Part shown: piece after piece, positions 49,515-57,461 of the stretch | How the letters are laid out: each line of letters starts with the position of its first letter | Position numbering within the stretch: the stretch's first letter is position 1 | Assembly: GCF_001643235.1 (NCBI RefSeq) | Contig: NZ_LQWY01000001.1 | Span: 43,198-107,197 of the forward strand | Direction of reading: 5' to 3' | Source: Domibacillus aminovorans | Lineage (GTDB): Bacteria; Bacillota; Bacilli; Bacillales; Domibacillaceae | Length of the DNA: 64,000 nucleotides | Notes under the pieces: generated by a model | What the model saw: only the letters and a program-made list of their open reading frames with translations | Told to the model about the DNA's origin: nothing | Databases searched by the model: none | Translations under genes and position numbers: made by a program

Positions 49515-49934
49515 ATGATGCTAAAAAAAGACAATTTACTTTTCATCGCATGGGCTACATCTTTTACAGCGATGCTCGGCAGTCTTTATTTCTCGGAAAT
49601 TGTCGGATATGAGCCGTGCGAACTTTGCTGGTATCAGCGTATTTTAATGTATCCGCTCGTTCTTCTACTAGGACTTGCTGTCGTAAAAAAAGATATAAAA
49701 GCAGCGATGTATTCTTTATTGATGTCTGGAATTGGCGGACTCATCTCGCTTTACCATTACGGCATTCAAAAAGTGACCTTTTTAACAGATGCTGCCCCGG
49801 CATGCGGACGTGTTCCATGTACGGGTATGTATATTAACTGGCTCGGGTTCATTACGATTCCGTTTTTAGCCTTTACGGCATTTACAATTATTTTCATTGC
49901 TAGTTTATTGATTTTAAGAGGAAAAGGAGAATAA
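49515..49934 (+). CDS. bdbC: Disulfide bond formation protein BdbC (DsbB family)
   Basis: 139 aa with four membrane helices. The redox pairs are CELC in EPCELCWYQRI (with an extra preceding Cys two residues before) and CGRVPC in the second extracellular loop. BdbC re-oxidises a thioredoxin-like partner and passes electrons to menaquinone. GGCAGGG precedes the ATG; a TTTACT-N18-TATAAT promoter lies about 50 bases upstream. The next gene, four bases on, is a probable partner. Confidence 0.94.
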   Translation: MMLKKDNLLFIAWATSFTAMLGSLYFSEIVGYEPCELCWYQRILMYPLVLLLGLAVVKKDIKAAMYSLLMSGIGGLISLYHYGIQKVTFLTDAAPACGRVPCTGMYINWLGFITIPFLAFTAFTIIFIASLLILRGKGE

Positions 49935-49937
49935 ACG

Positions 49938-50408
49938 TTGAAAAAAGTAATAATTTTTGCAGCGGTGCTCGTACTGATTTTCGGTGGGATTGCCTTTATT
50001 ACACAGTACCAGAAAGAAAAAGCTTCAGAAGGAAATCCGTACGGCAAAGATGATCTTGATACTGAAACGGTGAAACAGCTTGATGATCCAAACTACCAAA
50101 ATATCGTACAGCCTGACGATCTGGCAGAAAAACTTGAAAATGGTGAAGATGCCGTTGTGTATTTCTTCAGCCCTACTTGCCCACATTGTCAAGAAACGAC
50201 ACCTGTGTTAATGCCTATTGCAGATGATGAAAATGTAGACGTTCTTCAATACAACTTGCTTGAATTTGAGCAGGGATGGGAGGATTATGAAATTGAGTAC
50301 ACGCCAACGCTTATTTACTTCGAAGGCGGGGCCGAAAAAGACCGTCTTGTCGGCAGTCAGCCGGATAGTGAATGGCAGTCATTCCTCGGAAAAGCGAAAG
50401 AGCAATAA
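49938..50408 (+). CDS. Membrane-anchored thioredoxin-like protein with CPHC motif
   Basis: 156 aa, TTG start eight bases after AGGAG. Residues 3-21 are a membrane anchor or uncleaved signal (VIIFAAVLVLIFGGIAFIT); the outer domain is thioredoxin fold with YFFSPTCPHCQE, redox motif CPHC, and the cis-proline stretch EYTPTLIYFEGG. CPHC is typical of DsbA-type oxidases. Sitting directly after bdbC, it is the likely redox partner, though it is smaller than and not similar in architecture to BdbD, lacking the long helical insert. Confidence 0.82.
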   Translation: MKKVIIFAAVLVLIFGGIAFITQYQKEKASEGNPYGKDDLDTETVKQLDDPNYQNIVQPDDLAEKLENGEDAVVYFFSPTCPHCQETTPVLMPIADDENVDVLQYNLLEFEQGWEDYEIEYTPTLIYFEGGAEKDRLVGSQPDSEWQSFLGKAKEQ

Positions 50409-50410
50409 TA

Positions 50411-50456
50411 AAAAAAGCTGTCTTCTGCAGTCAAAATGCAGAAGACAGCTTTTTTA
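50411..50456. terminator. Bidirectional terminator after the thioredoxin gene
   Basis: Perfect stem AAAAAAGCTGTCTTCTGCA with its complement around a 7-base loop. Confidence 0.93.
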
Positions 50457-50813
50457 TTAAAGAAATTCAGCATGTTTTCGTTCATGAAAAAACGATAATG
50501 GGAACGGGAAATCAATCTGATAACTCCGCAGCGTGTTCACACTTTCAGTGAATAGTTCCTCATATGAAGAAGAAATATGCGTTGTTTCCAGGATAGAAAC
50601 AATCGTGTTTAACGCTGTAATCACACGGGAAGCATCTTTTAATGACTCCACATAAGCAAGCGTCTCGTCTTCAATATGAAAAAACTTTTCTACTTTTATC
50701 ACATCAGCCATTGTCGAATCGATATAACGAGGAAAGACATGATGCGACAAATAAGTACTTAAACTTTTTATTTTTTCTTCCTGTTCAATTGTAGAAGACA
50801 TGATCATCGTCAT
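50457..50813 (-). CDS. yhcU: YhcU-like DUF5365 family protein
   Basis: 118 aa, soluble, all-helical. The pattern VFPRYIDSTM near residue 26, then ITALNTIVSILE and the C-terminal YQIDFPFPLSFF agrees with my memory of YhcU, and its neighbour yhcT is the same as in B. subtilis. Function unknown. AAAGGTGG lies seven bases before the ATG. Confidence 0.62.
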   Translation of the reverse strand: MTMIMSSTIEQEEKIKSLSTYLSHHVFPRYIDSTMADVIKVEKFFHIEDETLAYVESLKDASRVITALNTIVSILETTHISSSYEELFTESVNTLRSYQIDFPFPLSFFHERKHAEFL

Positions 50814-50903
50814 GGGACAGCCACCTTTACTTGCAGTCTCCTATAAGAATACCATACAATCTTATTACACTGCATCGTTATTTTTCAGAAAAGGATGAAT
50901 GTA

Positions 50904-51818
50904 ATGAACACAATTCGACAAGGTTCGATATTAACCGTGAGTATCCCAAACGAATGGGCCAATATAACGGTAGAAGAACTGTTTTTAACGATTTGGAAGC
51001 TGCCAAAAAAATTGCTGCATCGCTGGCGAATGGATCACCTGGTCAAATTGGATGGAAAGCTGATCGATTGGCGTGTCCCGATGTCGTCTGGTTCCCGCCT
51101 GTCCGTTCCTTTTTTTCAGCCTGGTCCATTTGGGGCTGATCCCGTTTATCCAGCTCCCTCTATATTATATGAAGACGATCACATGATCATCGCCAATAAG
51201 CCGGCTGGCATGAAAACACACCCAAATTCAGATAATGAAACAAATACGCTACTAAATGGTGTCTGTTATCATGCTTCACTCTCAGGTGACACACTGCCTG
51301 TCCGTCACGTTCATCGCCTTGACGAAGGGACAAGTGGTGCTGTATTATTTGCGAAGCATGAAGCGGCCTATGCCGTTTTTTCACGTCTTCTTGAAGAAAA
51401 AACGATTTATCGGACGTATTTTGCCGTTGTAGATGGAGCGATTAAAAGAAATTCTGGAATCATCAATCAGCCGATCGGCAAAGATCGTCATCACCCGACA
51501 CGGCGGCGCGTTTCACCGACCGGTCAAAATGCCGTGACACATTATAAACGAATCGCTGTACAAGATGGGCGTTCACTGCTTGAATGCCGTCTTGAAACAG
51601 GGCGAACCCACCAAATACGCGTTCATCTTGCATCACTCGGTCATCCGATTGTAGGTGACACCCTTTATGGCGGATCCGGATCCAACTCATTTGATCATCC
51701 GTTGCTTCACGCGGTGAAATTGACAGTGCCTAACCCTTTTACGAATGATTGCATTGCCACTGAAGCTCCTGTACCTATTATATTGAAAAAGCTTTTTCCT
51801 CAGAACTACTTCAATTAA
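50904..51818 (+). CDS. yhcT: RluA-family RNA pseudouridine synthase YhcT
   Basis: 304 aa. The catalytic Asp lies in VRHVHRLDEGTSG, followed by IYRTYFAVVDG, RRRVSPTGQNAVTHY and LETGRTHQIRVHLASLGHPI, all standard for RluD-type enzymes; the N-terminal 85 residues look like a degenerate S4 domain. It modifies uridine in rRNA or tRNA; site unknown. The ATG at 50904 has AAAAGG nine bases upstream, while the ATG at 50895 abuts it. Divergent from yhcU. Confidence 0.88.
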   Translation: MNTIRQGSILTVSIPNEWANITVEELFLTIWKLPKKLLHRWRMDHLVKLDGKLIDWRVPMSSGSRLSVPFFQPGPFGADPVYPAPSILYEDDHMIIANKPAGMKTHPNSDNETNTLLNGVCYHASLSGDTLPVRHVHRLDEGTSGAVLFAKHEAAYAVFSRLLEEKTIYRTYFAVVDGAIKRNSGIINQPIGKDRHHPTRRRVSPTGQNAVTHYKRIAVQDGRSLLECRLETGRTHQIRVHLASLGHPIVGDTLYGGSGSNSFDHPLLHAVKLTVPNPFTNDCIATEAPVPIILKKLFPQNYFN

Positions 51819-51980
51819 AATAAATCTTTTGCTCAAAAAAATTTTATTTTTCTTAAATTTGTTCTGATAAAATTGGAAGGATCTGTTTAACATTTCCTGA
51901 TTCATCACTTGCATCGACTGTTTAAAAAGAATAGTATTAACATGGATTTTTAAAAGTTCTTATTTTGGAGGTGTTTGATC

Positions 51981-53282
51981 CTGTTTAAATTAACTGAACA
52001 TGGAACAACAGTGAAAACGGAATTATTAGCCGGTTTGACAACGTTTTTAACAATGGTATACATCGTAGTCGTCAATCCGCTCATTTTGCAGGATGCCGGT
52101 GTTCCGTTTGAGCAAGTATTTACGGCAACCATTATCGCTGCCGTTGTCGGGACGCTCTGGATGGGGTTGTTTGCTAATTACCCAATCGCCATTGCCCCTG
52201 GGATGGGAATGAATGCTTATTTCGCCTACTCGGTTGTCGGTTCGCACGGCGGGATTACGTATGAAACGGCTTTTTCAGCTGTCTTTATTTCTGGATTATT
52301 GTTTGTCATTTTGTCTCTAACGCCACTCCGGCAAAAACTAATTGAAGCGATTCCGGAAAATTTAAAGCACGGTATTTCAGCCGGAATTGGTCTTTTCATT
52401 GCCTTTATCGGATTGCGATTAACCGGTATTATTGCTAGTGATGCGAACAATCTAGTCAAGCTCGGTGATCTGCACAGTCCGTCGGCACTTCTTGCGCTGT
52501 TTGGATTAGCCATAACGCTTGTCTTACTCGTACGCCGCGTCAACGGTGCTTTATTTATCGGCATGATCGTGACTGGCCTCGTTGCTTTTTTCACCGGACA
52601 GCTTTCGTTCGAAAATGGCTTTATCGAAGCGCCGTCTTTGCCGGAAGGACTTCTCGCTGCGAATCCGATTACAGCGTTTGGCGATGTTATTCAGTACAGT
52701 TTGTATGCTGTTGTCTTCTCTTTTTTGATGGTGACTATTTTTGACACGACCGGTACAATGATTGGCGTTGCCCAGCAAGCGGGATTAATGAAAGGCAATA
52801 CAATGCCACGTGCACGACAAGCACTCTTAGCCGATTCAGTTGCGACGTCTGTAGGCGCAATGGTCGGTACTAGTCCAACAAGTGCGTATATTGAATCATC
52901 TACCGGTGTCGCAGCCGGTGGACGAACTGGTTTAACGTCTGTCACTGTCGCTGTTTTATTTATTCTAGCCGCTTTTTTCGGACCGCTCGTCGCGTCCGTA
53001 TCCGGTATCTCAGCGATTACCGCACCGTCACTCATTATCGTTGGCTGCCTCATGATGGGAAACGTTGCGAAAATTAACTGGAATGAACTCGATGAAGCAT
53101 TCCCAGCCTTTCTCATCATTTTAAGCATGCCGCTCACCTCAAGTATCGCAACTGGTATTGCACTCGGATTCGTATCATACCCACTCGTGAAAATAGCGTG
53201 CGGGCGCTATAAGGACGTTCACCCGCTCCTTTATATTTTTGCTGTATTGTTCTTTTATCAACTTGCCTTTTTGCCCCATTAA
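51981..53282 (+). CDS. NCS2/AzgA family purine permease
   Basis: About 433 aa with 12-13 membrane helices. AzgA family signatures are LAGLTTFLTMVYIVVVNPLI, APGMGMNAYFAYSVVGSHG, MVTIFDTTGTMIGVAQQAGL and TSAYIESSTGVAAGGRTGLT. Members import guanine, hypoxanthine or adenine with protons (PbuG/PbuO type). The start is unusual: the frame begins with TTG ATC CTG TTT AAA, and GGAGG lies only three bases before the TTG but eight before the CTG; homologues start MFKLxEHG, which fits CTG. I therefore mark CTG at 51981, with TTG at 51975 as alternative. No purine riboswitch is present upstream. Confidence 0.9.
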   Translation: MFKLTEHGTTVKTELLAGLTTFLTMVYIVVVNPLILQDAGVPFEQVFTATIIAAVVGTLWMGLFANYPIAIAPGMGMNAYFAYSVVGSHGGITYETAFSAVFISGLLFVILSLTPLRQKLIEAIPENLKHGISAGIGLFIAFIGLRLTGIIASDANNLVKLGDLHSPSALLALFGLAITLVLLVRRVNGALFIGMIVTGLVAFFTGQLSFENGFIEAPSLPEGLLAANPITAFGDVIQYSLYAVVFSFLMVTIFDTTGTMIGVAQQAGLMKGNTMPRARQALLADSVATSVGAMVGTSPTSAYIESSTGVAAGGRTGLTSVTVAVLFILAAFFGPLVASVSGISAITAPSLIIVGCLMMGNVAKINWNELDEAFPAFLIILSMPLTSSIATGIALGFVSYPLVKIACGRYKDVHPLLYIFAVLFFYQLAFLPH

Positions 53283-53329
53283 AAGACCTCTTCAAAGCCG
53301 AGATATTGGTTTTGAAGAGGTCTTTTTTT
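53281..53329. terminator. Bidirectional terminator between the purine permease and yhbH
   Basis: AAAAGACCTCTTCAAA and TTTGAAGAGGTCTTTT around a 16-base loop. Confidence 0.9.
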
Positions 53330-53359
53330 TGTCTGCTCTGAAATGGATTAAAACGTTCT

Positions 53360-54490
53360 TTACTTTTCAGGTGTGAAAAAATACGTTAATGCTGGGTATA
53401 CTTCCTCACGCTTTTTGATCACATATGAACGAAACAGCGGATTCTGTACTTTTCGAAAAGCTGACATAAGCGGTGTCGTCCGGTTGTATTGATTCACTTC
53501 ACCGTAACCAAATAGCCGACAATGCGGCAATAATGTCTCCAGAAGCTTCACGCACTGTGAATTATCCGATGCTAAGTTATCACCATCAGAAAAATGAAAT
53601 GGGTAAATGTTGTAGCGATCCGGTGAGTACGTTTTCTCTATTAGATCGAGCACAAGTGAATAAGCAGATGAACAGATCGTACCTCCACTTTCTCCTTTTG
53701 AAAAAAAATCATTTTCTTCTACAATCTTAGCTTCTGTATGATGCGCAATAAACACAATATCAACGGCCATATATTTTTTTCTCAAGAACCGTGTCATCCA
53801 AAAGAAAAAACTACGGGCAATGTATTTTTCAAATGGCCCCATACTGCCGCTCGTATCCATCATCGCAAAAATAACAGCTTTTGACTGCGGTGTTTTTTCT
53901 TCCGTAAACGAGCGAAATCGCCTGTCTTCTGGCAGCACCGGAAAAAAAGATTGTGTGCCCGATAATGAATTGCGCTTAAAGGAGGCCATCAATGTTTTTT
54001 TCTTATCAATACGTGCGGTCACGCCTGTTTTGCGGATATCATTTATTTTCCAGTCCGTAATGAATGACGTCGATTTTTCTTTTTCAATTAAACGCGGCAG
54101 TTCCATTTCTGAAAACAACGCTTCTTCAATTTCAGCAAGGCTGACGTCTGCTTCGTAATAGTCTTCACCACGCATATTCCCTGCTTTTTTCCCTTGTCCG
54201 GGTGCCGGCTCTCCCCCAGCTCGGGCAATCTGATCCCCAACATCTCCTTTTCCCTGTCCTGCATGACTGCTTTTTTCTTCCGCATACCGAATTCTATATT
54301 CTTGAAGTGAACGGATCGGCAGTTTCACAACTCGCTTGCCATCCGACATAATAATTTGCTCTTCTGTTACCATATCGGCCATATTTTTTTGAATAGCTTC
54401 TTTCACTTTTTGACGATGCCGTTCTTGATCGTCAAACCCTTTACGATGAAGCGACCAGTCTTCTTCAGTTAGATGATAAAATTTCTCCAA
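53360..54490 (-). CDS. yhbH: Sporulation protein YhbH (DUF444)
   Basis: 376 aa. The C-terminal half is a von Willebrand A-like domain with the metal-site MMDTSGSMG near residue 222 and [10 protein letters not shown]; the N-terminal half is charged, with a Gly-rich linker around 88-110. YhbH acts with PrkA and SpoVR homologues; all three are present here. Start is TTG after GGGAGG. Confidence 0.93.
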   Translation of the reverse strand: MEKFYHLTEEDWSLHRKGFDDQERHRQKVKEAIQKNMADMVTEEQIIMSDGKRVVKLPIRSLQEYRIRYAEEKSSHAGQGKGDVGDQIARAGGEPAPGQGKKAGNMRGEDYYEADVSLAEIEEALFSEMELPRLIEKEKSTSFITDWKINDIRKTGVTARIDKKKTLMASFKRNSLSGTQSFFPVLPEDRRFRSFTEEKTPQSKAVIFAMMDTSGSMGPFEKYIARSFFFWMTRFLRKKYMAVDIVFIAHHTEAKIVEENDFFSKGESGGTICSSAYSLVLDLIEKTYSPDRYNIYPFHFSDGDNLASDNSQCVKLLETLLPHCRLFGYGEVNQYNRTTPLMSAFRKVQNPLFRSYVIKKREEVYPALTYFFTPEK

Positions 54491-54504
54491 TTACTTAGCC
54501 TCCC

Positions 54505-54530
54505 GTTTTAATTTTTCAAACGACGGGTAA
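54505..54530 (+). promoter_or_regulatory. sigmaB-like promoter of the 57-aa ORF
   Basis: GTTTTA, 14-base spacer, GGGTAA, 33 bases before the ATG; 11 of 12 against GTTTAA/GGGWAW. Confidence 0.55.
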
Positions 54531-54563
54531 ACTTACAGAAAATGAAATATGAGGTGACTTATC

Positions 54564-54737
54564 ATGAATTTTAAAGAGCGTGAAGTCGAGCCTGTCAATT
54601 CTATGGTCACTAATTTTGAAGATATGGAACAACTTGGACGTCAAATGGAGCGCCAGCGCACAAATGATGAATTAAAACAGCATGATCGCCAGCCCGATCC
54701 TGTTCAGTATGATAAACAAACAGATGGAAAACAATAA
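54564..54737 (+). CDS. 57-aa hydrophilic protein, unknown
   Basis: ATG seven bases after GAGGTG. Very polar: REVEPVNSMVTNFEDMEQ, LGRQMERQRTNDELKQHDRQ, then PDPVQYDKQTDGKQ; no hydrophobic segment, many Gln, Asp, Glu and Arg, so likely partly unfolded. It has its own terminator and a sigmaB-like promoter, and lies in the yhbH-prkA gap on the opposite strand. Composition resembles small stress or spore proteins, but I see no known signature. Confidence 0.65.
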   Translation: MNFKEREVEPVNSMVTNFEDMEQLGRQMERQRTNDELKQHDRQPDPVQYDKQTDGKQ

Positions 54738-54765
54738 CCCGGTTAGCAGTTAACCGGGGTTTTTT
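54736..54765. terminator. Bidirectional terminator between the 57-aa ORF and prkA
   Basis: AACCCGGTTA-loop-TAACCGGGGTT followed by T residues. Confidence 0.88.
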
Positions 54766-54766
54766 A

Positions 54767-56650
54767 TTATCGATTCAACAAACCACCAACGTAACGAAGC
54801 AGTTCATTTGCTGAAACGGAATTATAGCCGCATTCATCAATAAGCCGCGCGGTTACGTCATTCATCTTTTTCATATGCTGTTCATCTGGTGCAACCGATG
54901 ATGTCGTAATCTTTACAACATCTTTCAAATCAGAAAACAGCTTTTTCTGGATCGCTTCACGAAGTCTGTCATGCTCGCGGTAATCAAATTTTTTCCCTTT
55001 TCGAGCGTAAGCTGAAATCCGAATGAGCATTTCTTCACGGAATGATTTTTTCGCGTTTTCCGAAATACCGATTTGTTCTTCAATCGAACGCATTAACCGC
55101 TCATCTGGGGTCATTTCCTCTCCAGTCAACGGATCATCAAGCTTTGTTTTGTTACAATACGCTTCCACATTATCAAGATAATTATCCATCATGGCCCGCG
55201 CAGATTCTTCATACGAATATACGAATGCTTTTTGCACTTCTTTTTTTGCTGTTTCATCATACTGCTTACGCGCTTCTGAAATGAACTGCAAATATTTATC
55301 CCTTACGTCTTTTGAAATAGACGGATGACTATCAAGTCCATCTTTCAATGAGCGCAGTACATCAAGCGCATTGATCGAATTTGTTTCTTTTTTAATAATC
55401 GCCGCGGAAATCCGATTCATAACGTAGCGTGGATCAATGCCGTCCATTCCTTCATCAGAATGCTCTTTTTTTAACTCTGCCGCATCTAAACCAGTCAATC
55501 CTTCCACAGCAGCTCCATCATACAGCTTCATTTTCATCACTAAATCAATATTCGCACGGCTTGATTCTTTCAAACGCGTTAAAATAGTAAACATCGCAGC
55601 TGTTCTAAACGTATGTGGAGCAAAATGAACGTCTGTCGCTTCGCTTTCATGCACCATTTTCTCATAAATTTTCTCTTCTTCCGTCACCTTTAAATTGTAT
55701 GGAACTGGCATAACAATCATCCGTGAATGGAGTGCTTCATTCTTTTTATCGGCAATGAATGACCGGTATTCCGTTTCATTCGTATGCGCAATAATCATTT
55801 CATCGGCTGAAATAAGTGCAAATCGGCCTGCTTTAAAATTCCCTTCCTGTGTGAGCGACAGCAAGTGCCATAAAAACTTCTCGTCGCACTTCAGCATTTC
55901 CTGAAACTCCATCAATCCTCTATTCGCAATATTTAATTCTCCATCAAACCGGTAAGCACGCGGATCTGACTCTGATCCAAATTCAGCAATCGTCGAAAAA
56001 TCAATGCTGCCGGTTAAATCGGCAATATCCTGTGACTTCGGATCAGACGGACTGAATGTTCCGATCCCTCGGCGTTTGTCTTCCGAGAAAAAAATACGCT
56101 CTACAGGCACATCTTCAATACGTCCGCCAAATTCATGCTCAAGCCGATAAGCATTTAGCGGTGACAGTGATCCTTCAATACGTATTCCATACTCGTCAAA
56201 AAAGTCATCACGCAGCTCTCGTGGAATTAAATGAAGCGGGTCTTCTGCCATCTGGCACTGTTTAATCGCATATACAGCGCCCGCATCCGTTCTCGTAAAT
56301 TGTTCCATTCCTCTTTTAATCTTCGACACAATCGTTGACTTCCCGCCTCCAACCGGTCCCATTAACAATAAAATCCTTTTCCGTACATCGAGCTTCTTCG
56401 CTGCTGGATGAAAATATTCTTCTATAAGCCGTTTAATTGCTTCATCCAGTCCAAACAGTTCATCGCTAAAAAAGGAATATTGACCACCTTCAACGCCGGC
56501 AGACCGAATCATTTCATATATACGTGCATGGGCCGGCATGGCAATATGCGGATGCTTTTTGACTAACTCCAAATACTCGCGAAACGTCCCTTCCCAGCGT
56601 AGCTTTTCTTCTTCAGCACGACATAATTGAATTTTTTCTAGTATTGACAT
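54767..56650 (-). CDS. prkA: PrkA AAA+ protein / serine kinase
   Basis: 627 aa. The N-terminal AAA+ domain has Walker A LMGPVGGGKST near residue 100; the C-terminal third is the PrkA domain (LDNVEAYCNKTKLDDPLTGE, MRSIEEQIGISENAKKSFRE). PrkA is described as a kinase and as a Lon-like ATPase that acts in sporulation with YhbH and SpoVR. GGAGGGAG precedes the ATG. Confidence 0.96.
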   Translation of the reverse strand: MSILEKIQLCRAEEEKLRWEGTFREYLELVKKHPHIAMPAHARIYEMIRSAGVEGGQYSFFSDELFGLDEAIKRLIEEYFHPAAKKLDVRKRILLLMGPVGGGKSTIVSKIKRGMEQFTRTDAGAVYAIKQCQMAEDPLHLIPRELRDDFFDEYGIRIEGSLSPLNAYRLEHEFGGRIEDVPVERIFFSEDKRRGIGTFSPSDPKSQDIADLTGSIDFSTIAEFGSESDPRAYRFDGELNIANRGLMEFQEMLKCDEKFLWHLLSLTQEGNFKAGRFALISADEMIIAHTNETEYRSFIADKKNEALHSRMIVMPVPYNLKVTEEEKIYEKMVHESEATDVHFAPHTFRTAAMFTILTRLKESSRANIDLVMKMKLYDGAAVEGLTGLDAAELKKEHSDEGMDGIDPRYVMNRISAAIIKKETNSINALDVLRSLKDGLDSHPSISKDVRDKYLQFISEARKQYDETAKKEVQKAFVYSYEESARAMMDNYLDNVEAYCNKTKLDDPLTGEEMTPDERLMRSIEEQIGISENAKKSFREEMLIRISAYARKGKKFDYREHDRLREAIQKKLFSDLKDVVKITTSSVAPDEQHMKKMNDVTARLIDECGYNSVSANELLRYVGGLLNR

Positions 56651-56693
56651 TAATAGCTCCCTCCGCTCCGCTCATAATGGGCGTATTTAACGG

Positions 56694-56722
56694 ATTTTAT
56701 GCAATCGTATCTTCATTTATGA
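56694..56722 (-). promoter_or_regulatory. Candidate sigmaE promoter of prkA
   Basis: Minus strand TCATAAA (56716-56722), 14-base spacer, CATAAAAT (56694-56701). The mother-cell sigmaE -10 consensus is CATACAMT. Confidence 0.55.
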
Positions 56723-56757
56723 AAAAACAAACGTCACGATTTTGAAAAAAAGAAGCG

Positions 56758-56786
56758 TTCACAATGCCGCCCATATCCGCTATAAT
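56758..56786 (+). promoter_or_regulatory. sigmaA promoter of the 29-aa ORF
   Basis: TTCACA, 17-base spacer, perfect TATAAT. Confidence 0.7.
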
Positions 56787-56831
56787 GAAAACAGATCTGT
56801 ACTTTCACGTTGAAGGAAGGAGTATGAATCC

Positions 56832-56921
56832 ATGAGACTATTAGGTGTTCTTGTTGTTTGTGTGGCATTTTTATGGGCCATTTTTACATCAGGTTATGAT
56901 GACAAACCAGGTACTAAATAA
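56832..56921 (+). CDS. 29-aa single-helix membrane peptide
   Basis: Reads MRLLGVLVVCVAFLWAIFTS then GYDDKPGTK. One membrane helix and a short polar tail. GGAAGGAG lies nine bases before the ATG, a near-perfect sigmaA promoter 45 bases upstream, and a terminator directly after. Not recognised. Confidence 0.62.
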   Translation: MRLLGVLVVCVAFLWAIFTSGYDDKPGTK

Positions 56922-56925
56922 TAAT

Positions 56926-56962
56926 AAAAAGGCTGTACCGAATGAATCGGTGCAGCCTTTTT
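56926..56962. terminator. Bidirectional terminator between the 29-aa ORF and trmL
   Basis: AAAAAGGCTG-ACCGA arm and TCGG-CAGCCTTTTT arm. Confidence 0.85.
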
Positions 56963-57434
56963 AATGTAAGCCTGGGAACTTTTGCTGACGGAGTGCCTCA
57001 TACACAAGAATCGCTGCCGTATTCGACAAATTGAGTGAACGCACATGATCGTTCATCGGAATGCGCAGGCAACGATCAATATTGGCTTGAATCAGATCTT
57101 TCGGCAGGCCAGTCGTCTCTTTTCCAAACATAAAATAATAGTCCTGCTCCGGATCACTATAATCAAAACTCGCATGATCCTGCGTGCCGAACTTCGATAA
57201 ATAAAACATATTGCCATCCTTATTTTTCCTAAAAAAATCATCGAGCGAATCATAATAGGTAATATGAACATACTCCCAGTAATCAAGACCAGCCCGCTTT
57301 AACATTTTATCATCCGTCGAAAAGCCAAGCGGTCGAATTAAATGAAGCTGTGTACCGGTCGCAGCACACGTTCGTGCAATATTTCCCGTATTTGCCGGAA
57401 TTTCTGGCTGATACAGCACAACATGAACAGTCAT
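56961..57434 (-). CDS. trmL: tRNA (cytidine/uridine-34 2'-O)-methyltransferase
   Basis: 157 aa SPOUT-fold enzyme that methylates the wobble ribose of leucine tRNAs. LYQPEIPANTGNIARTCAAT, FMFGKETTGLP and the knot residues RIPMNDHVRSLNLSNTAAI are complete. In B. subtilis it has been called cspR. Gap to queG is 27 bases; probably one operon. Confidence 0.95.
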   Translation of the reverse strand: MTVHVVLYQPEIPANTGNIARTCAATGTQLHLIRPLGFSTDDKMLKRAGLDYWEYVHITYYDSLDDFFRKNKDGNMFYLSKFGTQDHASFDYSDPEQDYYFMFGKETTGLPKDLIQANIDRCLRIPMNDHVRSLNLSNTAAILVYEALRQQKFPGLH

Positions 57435-57461
57435 TAATCATCACCTCTTTTCAAACACTCA

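Noticed and set aside
51819..51974. Purine riboswitch upstream of the NCS2 permease
   Set aside because: None of the conserved purine riboswitch core sequences or P1-P3 helices is visible.
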